From contig NZ_JAEKJB010000002.1 in NCBI RefSeq assembly GCF_016785095.1, forward strand, positions 434,001 to 498,000: 64,000 nt of DNA. The letters run 5' to 3'. Origin of the DNA: Alloalcanivorax marinus (lineage in GTDB: Bacteria; Pseudomonadota; Gammaproteobacteria; Pseudomonadales; Alcanivoracaceae). A program made the position numbers and the translations under genes. The notes below the pieces were generated by a model. It searched no databases, was not told the DNA's origin, and was given only the letters and a program-made list of their open reading frames with translations. Shown one piece after another: positions 57,568 through 64,000 of this stretch; position 1 is the first letter of the stretch; the number at the start of each line of letters is the position of its first letter.

Positions 57568-58707
57568 ATGCCGTATTACTGGCGCCTCTCCGCCTTTTAT
57601 TTCCTCTACTTCGGCCTGTTGGGCACCCTGGTGCCCTACTGGTCGCTGTACCTCAAGGACCTGGGATTCTCCGCCACCACCATCGGCCTGCTGATGGCGG
57701 TGCCGCACCTTACCAAGGTGGTGGCCCCCAACCTGTGGGGCTGGCTCGCCGACCGCAGCGGCGCCCGTTTGCGCATTATCCGCCTCGGCAACCTGGCGGC
57801 GGCGCTCGCCTTCCTGCCGGTGTTCTGGGCCGACCAGATCTGGTCCATGGCGATCCTGCTGGCGGTGTTCAGCTTCTTCTGGAACGCGGTGCTGGCCCAG
57901 TTCGAGGTGGTCACCCTGCATACCCTGGGCGACCAGGCCCACCGCTACAGCCAGGTACGGGTGTGGGGCTCGCTGGGCTTCATCGCCTGTGTGTTCCTGG
58001 TGGGCATGGCTCTGGATCACCTGCCCATGAGTCTGCTGCCGTGGGTCATGTCCGCGCTGCTCTGGCTACTGTGGCTGGCCACCTTGACGCTACCGGGGGA
58101 GCGGGGTGAGGCGCGTCGCAACGCCGACGGCGGCCTGATCAAGCTGCTTAAACGCCGCGACATCCAGATCTTCATGCTGGTGGCCTTCCTGATGCAGGCC
58201 TCCCACGGCCCGTACTACACCTTCTACAGCATCCACCTGGAAGACATGGGCTTCCGCAAGCTCACCGTGGGCACGCTCTGGGCGGTGGCGGTGGTCTCCG
58301 AGGTGGTGGCCTTCCTGGTCATGCACCGCCTGATGACCCGCTTCGCCCTCAACCGCATTCTGCTCACCTGCCTGCTGCTGGCCACGGTGCGCTGGCTGGT
58401 GGTGGCCCTGTGCGGCGACAGCCTGCCCTGGCTGGGCGCCGCCCAGCTGCTGCACTCCGCCAGTTACGCCAGCTTCCACGCCGGCGGCATCGCCTGGGTA
58501 CAGCGCGCCTCCGGCCGGGCCTTCGCGGGCCAGGGCCAGGCGCTGTATTCCAGCCTGGGGTACGGCGCCGGCTGGGGCCTGGGGTCCGGGCTCAGCGGCC
58601 TGGCCTGGCCGCATCTGGGCGTGTACTGCTTCCTGATCGCCGGCGTGCTTACCCTGGCCGCCGCCGCCTTGATCAGGCGCCTGCCCGAGGCGTCGGAGAA
58701 TGGTTAA
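57568..58707 (+). CDS. MFS permease, HcaT-like
   Basis: 379 residues with about twelve membrane helices. LYFGLLGTLVPYWSLYLKDLG and WGWLADRSGARLRI belong to the MFS_1-like group that includes E. coli HcaT (putative phenylpropionate permease) and nucleoside symporter-like proteins. It follows aroC by nine bases and is probably co-transcribed with it. Its stop lies inside the palindrome TGGTTAACCA (58701-58710). Although it precedes an aromatic catabolic cluster, the intervening promoter region argues against a common operon. Substrate unknown. Confidence 0.82.
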   Translation: MPYYWRLSAFYFLYFGLLGTLVPYWSLYLKDLGFSATTIGLLMAVPHLTKVVAPNLWGWLADRSGARLRIIRLGNLAAALAFLPVFWADQIWSMAILLAVFSFFWNAVLAQFEVVTLHTLGDQAHRYSQVRVWGSLGFIACVFLVGMALDHLPMSLLPWVMSALLWLLWLATLTLPGERGEARRNADGGLIKLLKRRDIQIFMLVAFLMQASHGPYYTFYSIHLEDMGFRKLTVGTLWAVAVVSEVVAFLVMHRLMTRFALNRILLTCLLLATVRWLVVALCGDSLPWLGAAQLLHSASYASFHAGGIAWVQRASGRAFAGQGQALYSSLGYGAGWGLGSGLSGLAWPHLGVYCFLIAGVLTLAAAALIRRLPEASENG

Positions 58708-58768
58708 CCAAAAGTTAATTAGAATGGAGAATCTTTCAATTTAATTAAGAAAATGCCTTTCCTATAGT
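58701..58768 (+). promoter_or_regulatory. AT-rich promoter/operator region of the gentisate cluster
   Basis: It has a perfect palindrome TGGTTAACCA (58701-58710) overlapping the MFS stop, TTAATTAA (58741-58748), and TATAGT (58763-58768) as a likely -10. The -35 region (TTTAAT or TTAATT) is weak, suggesting activator dependence. The region is markedly AT-rich compared with its surroundings. The regulator is not in the visible window. Confidence 0.5.
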
Positions 58769-58811
58769 CACCAGCGACAACATAACAACAACGTCGCAAT
58801 GAGGTATGGCT

Positions 58812-59849
58812 ATGGCAGGCAGCTCGCTCTCCCCGCATCGCCGGGATTTTTATGACCGGCTCGCGGCGTTCGATACCGCGCCGCTGTGGGAAGTCCTCGG
58901 GACCATCGTGCCCCGTGAACCGACCTCCCGGTACCACGCCCACCACTGGCGTTACGCCCAGCTCCGGCCGCTGTTGCTGGAGGCCGGTGATCTGCTCACC
59001 GCCGAGGAGGCGGAGCGCCGTGTACTGGTGCTGGAGAACCCGGCTTGCCCGGGCCAGTCTCGCGCCACTCCCAGTCTCTACGCCGGCCTGCAGTTGATCC
59101 TGCCCGGCGAAACCGCCCCCGCCCATCGACACACCCCGTCGGCATTGCGCTTTCTGATCGAAGGCGAGCAGGGCTACACCTCCGTGGGCGGAGAGCGCAC
59201 CACCATGCGCGAAGGGGACTTCGTGATCACCCCGGCCTGGGCCTGGCATGACCATGGCAATGACGGCGACCAGCCGGTGATCTGGATGGACGGACTGGAT
59301 ATTCCGGTACTCAGTTACTTCGAATCGGTGTTCTCCGATCCTCATGAGGAAAGCCGGCAAGCGCTCAGCCGACCGGAGGGGGATTCCCTGGCCCGTTACG
59401 GCAACAATCTTGTGCCAATCCAGGCGCGAAGCCCCTACGGGCCGACCACGCCGATCTTCAACTACCCCTACGAGCGGACCCGCGATGCGCTGTTGAAAGC
59501 CGCGCTGGGGGCATCGCCGGATGAGCATTGGGGCACCACCCTGCGTTATGCCAACCCGCTGGACGGGGGCTGGGCCATGCCCACTCTGGCGACCTGGATG
59601 ACCCACCTGCGCAAAGGTGAACGGACCCTGCCGATGCGTTCCACCGACAGCCTGGTCATGCACGTGGTGGAGGGCAGGGGGGAGGTCACCATCGAGGGCC
59701 GGCCGTTGGCGTTCGAGCCCAAGGACGTGGTGGCGATCCCCGGCTGGCAATGGCGCCACCTGTCCGCCAGCGAAGACTGTTTCCTGTTCTTTTTTTCCGA
59801 TCGCGCCATCCACGAAAAGCTCGGCTTCTTTCGTGAGCAGCGCCAATAG
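58812..59849 (+). CDS. gentisate 1,2-dioxygenase
   Basis: 345 residues from the ATG at 58812, eight bases after GAGG; an ATG at 58806 is too close to it. A bicupin: the Fe-binding HRHTPSALRF (HxH) is near 108, then WHDHGND. The second cupin is at ~250-330 (VMHVVEGRGEVTIEG). RHTPSALRFLIEGEQGYT is characteristic of gentisate and 1-hydroxy-2-naphthoate dioxygenases. It opens gentisate between C1 and C2 to give maleylpyruvate. First gene of the catabolic cluster. Confidence 0.9.
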   Translation: MAGSSLSPHRRDFYDRLAAFDTAPLWEVLGTIVPREPTSRYHAHHWRYAQLRPLLLEAGDLLTAEEAERRVLVLENPACPGQSRATPSLYAGLQLILPGETAPAHRHTPSALRFLIEGEQGYTSVGGERTTMREGDFVITPAWAWHDHGNDGDQPVIWMDGLDIPVLSYFESVFSDPHEESRQALSRPEGDSLARYGNNLVPIQARSPYGPTTPIFNYPYERTRDALLKAALGASPDEHWGTTLRYANPLDGGWAMPTLATWMTHLRKGERTLPMRSTDSLVMHVVEGRGEVTIEGRPLAFEPKDVVAIPGWQWRHLSASEDCFLFFFSDRAIHEKLGFFREQRQ

Positions 59850-59866
59850 AGCCCAGAGGTAATTCA

Positions 59867-60724
59867 ATGCGTATTTGTAGATTCGACGACAATCGCGTCG
59901 GTGTGGTGATCGGCGAGAAAGTGGCCGATGTGACCGATGTGGTCACCGAGGCGCTGCCGCCGCAGCGCTGGCCGTTGCAACGGGGTGATGCCTTCATCGC
60001 CGCCTTGCCGGCGTTGCGCGAGCGCCTGGAGGAGGCGGCCTCGCGGGCGCCACTCACGCCGCTTGACCAGGTCCGCCTGCTCAGCCCGGTGGCGAATCCG
60101 GGCAAGATCATCGCCGCGCCGGTGAACTACATGAAGCACGTGGAAGAGTCCCGCGAGGACGCGGGCATCAACTTCGGCACCGAGATTTCGCTGATCGACC
60201 GCTATGCTCTTTTCCTGAAGGCCAACAGCTCCCTGGTCGGCGCCGGGGAAGGCGTGGAGATTCACCACGATGATGGTCGCCGCACCGACCATGAGGTGGA
60301 ACTGGCGCTGGTCATTGGCAAAAAAGCCCGCAAGGTGTCCGAGCAGGAAGCGTTGGAGTGCATCGCCGGTTACTTCATCGGCCTGGATATCACCATCCGT
60401 GGCACCGAGGACCGCAGTTACCGCAAATCCCTGGATACCTTCACCGTGCTCGGTCCCTGGCTGGTCACCGCCGATGAGTTTGGTTCGCCGGAGTCCGTGG
60501 AACTGGACATCAAGGTCAACGATGAGCCCCGCCAACACGCCAATACCCAGGACCTGATCTGGTCGGTGGCCAGGATCATCTCGTTCGCTTCGCATTCCTA
60601 CACCCTGGAACCCGGCGACGTGATTCTCACCGGCACGCCGGAAGGGGTTGCCCCCATCAAACGCGGAGACCGCATGGATGCCTGGATCGAGGGCATCGGT
60701 GCCATGCGCGTACAGGTCCGTTGA
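59867..60724 (+). CDS. fumarylacetoacetate hydrolase family (fumaryl- or maleylpyruvate hydrolase)
   Basis: 285 residues. The FAH core begins near residue 75: GKIIAAPVNYMKHVEESRE. Metal-binding acids lie in DHEVELALVIG and GYFIGLDIT, and TGTPEGVAPIKRGD is at the C-terminus. Between the dioxygenase and the hydroxylase it should cleave the ring-opened product to pyruvate plus fumarate or maleate. No glutathione- or mycothiol-dependent maleylpyruvate isomerase is visible, so it may hydrolyse maleylpyruvate directly, or the isomerase lies outside the window. Confidence 0.88.
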   Translation: MRICRFDDNRVGVVIGEKVADVTDVVTEALPPQRWPLQRGDAFIAALPALRERLEEAASRAPLTPLDQVRLLSPVANPGKIIAAPVNYMKHVEESREDAGINFGTEISLIDRYALFLKANSSLVGAGEGVEIHHDDGRRTDHEVELALVIGKKARKVSEQEALECIAGYFIGLDITIRGTEDRSYRKSLDTFTVLGPWLVTADEFGSPESVELDIKVNDEPRQHANTQDLIWSVARIISFASHSYTLEPGDVILTGTPEGVAPIKRGDRMDAWIEGIGAMRVQVR

Positions 60725-60750
60725 GACGCCACCATAAGCGGAGTGAGCAG

Positions 60751-61938
60751 ATGACAGAAAAAAATGTCCTGATTGCCGGTGGCGGCATTGGCGGACTGAC
60801 CGCCGCCGCCTGCCTGCTGCAGCGGGGGATCGACGTGGACGTCTACGAACAGGCGGATGAGCTTGGCGAGGTAGGCGCCGGCATCCAGGTGAGCGCCAAT
60901 GCAAGCCGTGTTTACCAGCACATTGGCATTCTTGATGACCTGGTGGAAGCGGGCTCCTGCCCCGAGGCCTATCGGTTTCGCCTGTTTGACAGTGGTGAAG
61001 TATTGCAGACCATCCCTCTGGGCGGTGCTTATGTGCGTCGTCATGGGGTGCCCTATGTGTCCGTGCATCGCGCTGACCTGCACCGGCTGCTGGTCGAGCG
61101 GGTCACCGCCCTCAAACCGGATGCGATTCACCTGGGCGTCGAGGTGACCGGTTTCGAGGAGTTGCAGCAGGGCGGCGTGACACTGCGGTTCGCCGATGGT
61201 GGTTGTGTCACCGGTCGGGCCCTGTTGGGCGCCGATGGCATCAAGTCGGCGGTGCGACGGCAGATCGTCGGCGCCGCGCCAGTGACCTACACCGGAGACG
61301 CGTCCTGGCGAGTGGTGGTCGAAAGCGAGAACGTGGCCGAGGAACATCGGCAACGCACCGTGGACATCTGGGTCGGGCCCGGCAAGCACGCGGTGACCTA
61401 CCCGATGCGAGGTGATCGTCTGATCAACCTGGTCGGTTGCGTGGAGCATGACGAGTGGGATGAAGAGTCCTGGGTGGCGAGTCGGCCATGGCATGAACTC
61501 AAGGAGGACTTCCAAGGCTGGCATCCGTCCATTGGCGCGCTGATCGACGCCGCCGATCGCGATCACTGTTATCGCTGGGCGATGAATAACCGCCCGCCGG
61601 TGGAAAACTGGACGAGCGGGCACGCCACTCTGCTTGGCGACGCGGCGCACCCCACCTTGCCATACATGGCACAGGGCGCCGCCATGGCGGTGGAGGACGC
61701 CGCGGTGCTGGCTCGTGCCCTGGAGGCCGAGCCCCGCACCGACGAGGCTTTGCGGCTCTATCAGCGCAACCGCATCGAGCGCACCACCCGCATCGTCAAC
61801 GAGTCGTCTTCCAACCGGCGCCTGTTCCATCTCAATTCCACTGCTGAATTGCGCGAAGAATTCGCCAAGCGCGATATCAGCTCGGAACGGTCAGCCTGGC
61901 TGTTCTCATACGACCCGGTACGGGTGGACATGCTCTGA
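60751..61938 (+). CDS. FAD-dependent monooxygenase, probable 3-hydroxybenzoate 6-hydroxylase
   Basis: 395 residues from the ATG at 60751, with GGAG seven bases upstream. It has GGGIGGLTAAACL at 10-22, a DG motif (LLGADGIKSAVRRQ) and GDAAHPTLPYMAQGAAMAVEDA. This is the class A flavoprotein hydroxylase pattern of salicylate/3-hydroxybenzoate hydroxylases. Since gentisate dioxygenase is adjacent, para-hydroxylation of 3-hydroxybenzoate to gentisate is most likely; salicylate 5-hydroxylation is of a different enzyme class. NADH/NADPH preference cannot be seen. Confidence 0.87.
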   Translation: MTEKNVLIAGGGIGGLTAAACLLQRGIDVDVYEQADELGEVGAGIQVSANASRVYQHIGILDDLVEAGSCPEAYRFRLFDSGEVLQTIPLGGAYVRRHGVPYVSVHRADLHRLLVERVTALKPDAIHLGVEVTGFEELQQGGVTLRFADGGCVTGRALLGADGIKSAVRRQIVGAAPVTYTGDASWRVVVESENVAEEHRQRTVDIWVGPGKHAVTYPMRGDRLINLVGCVEHDEWDEESWVASRPWHELKEDFQGWHPSIGALIDAADRDHCYRWAMNNRPPVENWTSGHATLLGDAAHPTLPYMAQGAAMAVEDAAVLARALEAEPRTDEALRLYQRNRIERTTRIVNESSSNRRLFHLNSTAELREEFAKRDISSERSAWLFSYDPVRVDML

Positions 61939-62026
61939 AACGATTGACTTTACGCAGCGGGGAACACGCGGCGCTAGGATGATGGTTTTTTTCGCATTCC
62001 CACCCGCGCTCCCCAATACAGTCCGG

Positions 62027-62041
62027 TAACCGTGACGGTTA
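62027..62041. promoter_or_regulatory. perfect inverted repeat before the TRAP transporter genes
   Basis: TAACCGT (62027-62033), one base, ACGGTTA (62035-62041), immediately followed by the ribosome binding site of the TAXI gene. It may be an operator or a translation-blocking hairpin. No convincing promoter was found in 61939-62026. Confidence 0.45.
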
Positions 62042-62055
62042 AGGAGAAAAAAGAA

Positions 62056-63021
62056 ATGATAATGACAACGACCCGCAAGCTGCTTATTACTCTGTCCGCG
62101 ATGATGGCGATGTCCGGCGCCGTCCAGGCGCAATCCTTCGGGATTGGAACCGCCGGCGGCGGATCTTCCACTTACAGCATTGGCGCCGCCATCGCCAATG
62201 TCATCTCCAAGGCCACCGGCGATCAGTATCTGGTTCAGCCCTATGGCGGCACCGGTCGGGTCATGCCGCTGGTGAACAGCGGTCGCACCGACTTCGGCCT
62301 GGCCAATATCCTCGAGGTCAGCAATGCCTTCCACGGCAAGGGCGACTTCGCCGGACATTCCCACGAGAACCTGCGAGTGGTGGCGGTGTTGTATCCGTTC
62401 GACGTCGGTTTGTTCGTTCGTGATGACGCGCCGTTTCAATCGATCAACGATATTAAAGGCGCACGCATTTCGTCCGGTTACAGCGGCCAGCGTATCATCG
62501 GTGAGCTGATCGACGCGGCGCTGGCCAACGCGGATCTGAGCATGGATGACATGGACGCGGTGCCGACCACCAATTTGTTGTCCAACGCGGACGACTTCAC
62601 CGCCGGCCGCACCGACATCGGCTTTTTTGCTCTTGGTTCCGGCAAGCTCAATGAAGTCGACGCATCCGTGGGCGGTATCCGCTTTATTCCGTTCAATATT
62701 GACGCTCAGGCCCAGGTGCGCATGCAGGAGCTCATGCCGCAGACCTATGTGCGCGTGGTGCGGCCCGGTGACAATCTCACCGGGCTGGATCAGCCGATGC
62801 CGATGATGGCCTACGACTACATTCTTTATGCCGGTAAACATGTCTCGGACGAAGCAGTGCGACGACTGGTCGACGGGATCGTGGAGAACCGTCAGGCGCT
62901 GGCGGAAAATTACGCCAACCTGGGTCGGCTGGACCCGAAAAAAATGGCGAAGAATCTTGGCATTCCCTATCACCCGGGCGCCATTCGCTACTACAAGGAA
63001 AACGGGCTCTGGTCCCGCTAG
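62056..63021 (+). CDS. TAXI family TRAP transporter substrate-binding protein
   Basis: 321 residues from the ATG at 62056 behind AAGGAG; another ATG is at 62062. Signal peptide to about residue 26 (LLITLSAMMAMSGAVQA). SFGIGTAGGGSSTYSIGAAIANV is the TAXI (TRAP-associated extracytoplasmic immunogenic) N-terminus, followed by QPYGGTGRVMPLVNSGRTDFG. It captures a solute in the periplasm for the fused TRAP permease encoded next. Linkage to gentisate genes suggests an aromatic or organic acid substrate, which is inference. Confidence 0.92.
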   Translation: MIMTTTRKLLITLSAMMAMSGAVQAQSFGIGTAGGGSSTYSIGAAIANVISKATGDQYLVQPYGGTGRVMPLVNSGRTDFGLANILEVSNAFHGKGDFAGHSHENLRVVAVLYPFDVGLFVRDDAPFQSINDIKGARISSGYSGQRIIGELIDAALANADLSMDDMDAVPTTNLLSNADDFTAGRTDIGFFALGSGKLNEVDASVGGIRFIPFNIDAQAQVRMQELMPQTYVRVVRPGDNLTGLDQPMPMMAYDYILYAGKHVSDEAVRRLVDGIVENRQALAENYANLGRLDPKKMAKNLGIPYHPGAIRYYKENGLWSR

Positions 63022-63039
63022 GCCATCGGGTAGCGAATC

Positions 63040-64000
63040 ATGACGACATTGACCGACGCCGAGCATAATCGGATCGGCCCGCCAGGGGGCGTCCGCTGGG
63101 CGCCCTTCACTCGGGCCTCGATCGCGATTCTTATCACCGGCCTGAGTCTGGGCTGGACCGCCGAATTACCCCGCTTGCTTTGGGGGCGGGTTTATCTGGT
63201 GCAGGAATTTTCCCTTATCATTCTCGGCCTGTGCCTGGCGCTGATTTATCTGAGCCGTGATCCTCGTGGGCGCGCCTGGCCGGGGGCGCCGTCCCTTGTC
63301 AGCACGGCGGCCGCGCTCATCGCACTGAGCGCCTGCTGGTACGCGGCCTACCGCTACAAGGTGCTTTCCGCGCAGATGTTCTACTTCCCGGTGGAGACCT
63401 TCATTATCGGTGCCATCGTGGTGCCGGCGGTGGTGGAAGGGCTGCGCCGCATGGTTGGCTGGGCGCTGGTGATCATCGTCCTGCTGTTCATCGCCTACGG
63501 ATTGTGGGGCAACGCCATGCCCGCGCCGTTCACCGCGCGGCCCTGGAGCGTGGCCGACCTGGCGCCGCATCTGGTGCTGGATACTACCGCCATGGTTGGC
63601 TTGCCGATCACCATCGGTGTCACCGTGGTGATTCCCTTTATCTTCTTCGGGGTGCTGCTGAACAAGGCCGGCGGCGGTGACTTCTTCTCCGATCTGGCGG
63701 TCGCGGCGGTGGGCCGTTTCCGTGGCGGCAGCGGCAAGATCGCCATCGTCGCGTCGGCGCTGTTTGGCACCATCTCCGGCAGCGCCGTCTCCAATGTGGT
63801 TTCCACCGGGGTGATTTCCATCCCATTGATGAAACGATCCGGTTTCAGCGGTCGGGTTGCCGCCGCCACGGAGTCGGTGGCCTCGACAGGTGGGCAGTTC
63901 ATGCCGCCGGTGATGGGCGCGGCGGCCTTCCTCATGGCCGAGCTTTCCCAAACGCCTTACGAGACCATCGTGCTGGCGGCGGTATTGCCCGCCCTGTTTT
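63040..64000 (+). CDS. TRAP transporter fused permease (4TM/12TM), cut by window end
   Basis: An open frame from the ATG at 63040 reads to the window edge without a stop (320 codons seen). Residues ~25-190 give several membrane helices of the small (DctQ-like) part. GLPITIGVTVVIPFIFFGVLL then starts the large (DctM-like) domain, with the characteristic GTISGSAVSNVVSTGVISIP and ESVASTGGQFMPPVMGAAAF. It is a sodium-driven permease working with the TAXI protein. The C-terminal half is missing because the window ends. Confidence 0.9.
   Translation, partial: MTTLTDAEHNRIGPPGGVRWAPFTRASIAILITGLSLGWTAELPRLLWGRVYLVQEFSLIILGLCLALIYLSRDPRGRAWPGAPSLVSTAAALIALSACWYAAYRYKVLSAQMFYFPVETFIIGAIVVPAVVEGLRRMVGWALVIIVLLFIAYGLWGNAMPAPFTARPWSVADLAPHLVLDTTAMVGLPITIGVTVVIPFIFFGVLLNKAGGGDFFSDLAVAAVGRFRGGSGKIAIVASALFGTISGSAVSNVVSTGVISIPLMKRSGFSGRVAAATESVASTGGQFMPPVMGAAAFLMAELSQTPYETIVLAAVLPALF

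Noticed and set aside
61944..61980. Possible promoter TTGACT ... TAGGAT before the TAXI gene
   Set aside because: The spacer is 25 bases, too long for sigma-70.

Overview
This is a gene-dense, high-GC chromosomal window from a gammaproteobacterium. No database search was possible, so the lineage is inferred. The gene content and order point to the Pseudomonadales/Oceanospirillales side, with an Alcanivorax-type bacterium as my best guess: gltX followed by tRNA-Ala and tRNA-Glu, sucAB-lpd-sucCD next to sdhCDAB and a divergent gltA, gpsA-sixA, a PA3496-like small protein and a PA3286-like ketosynthase. Most of the window is ordinary core genome. I see no insertion sequence, prophage, integrase or CRISPR array.

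Layout. 1-6.9 kb: the tail of an unidentified gene, a lysophospholipase-like hydrolase, an M61 peptidase and hrpA. 7-11.1 kb: a KASIII-type ketosynthase, a three-gene HvfABC/bufferin-type peptide-modification cluster and mlaA. 11.3-16 kb: a TerB-like protein, transaldolase, dusA, a DUF1328 protein, gltX and two tRNAs. 16.2-21.3 kb: a LHPP-like HAD phosphatase, a RES-Xre toxin-antitoxin pair, an exported amidohydrolase, and a hydroxyacid dehydrogenase with an SMP-30/strictosidine-synthase-like protein. 21.4-34.7 kb: a TCA-cycle block with citrate synthase, succinate dehydrogenase, 2-oxoglutarate dehydrogenase and succinyl-CoA synthetase. 34.7-38.2 kb: an MbnP/MbnH pair with a putative outer-membrane barrel. 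38.4-50.5 kb: small and housekeeping genes (htpG, gpsA, sixA, xthA) plus a voltage-sensor-only membrane protein, two alpha/beta hydrolases and a saccharopine-dehydrogenase-like oxidoreductase. 50.5-58.7 kb: an SDR, a dicarboxylate/amino-acid symporter, an unknown gene joined to an ammonium transporter behind a sigma-54 promoter, an EVE protein, prmB, aroC and an MFS permease. 58.8-64 kb: a 3-hydroxybenzoate/gentisate catabolic cluster running into a TAXI-type TRAP transporter that is cut by the window edge.

How the genes work together. The strongest systems-level signals are two unrelated protein-modification systems linked in the literature to copper. One is a secreted peptide with three EGxCG repeats plus an MNIO (DUF692) enzyme and a DUF2063 partner. 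The other is the MbnP/MbnH pair, in which a diheme enzyme modifies a tryptophan so that MbnP binds copper, here encoded with a barrel whose mature N-terminus would be histidine. The catabolic cluster would take 3-hydroxybenzoate through gentisate and a ring-cleaved pyruvate to the TCA cycle.

Three families of REP-like hairpins (around 78-158, 6854-6939 and 11171-11251) and a 75-bp near-perfect palindrome running from stop codon to stop codon (50520-50594) are the main non-coding structures.
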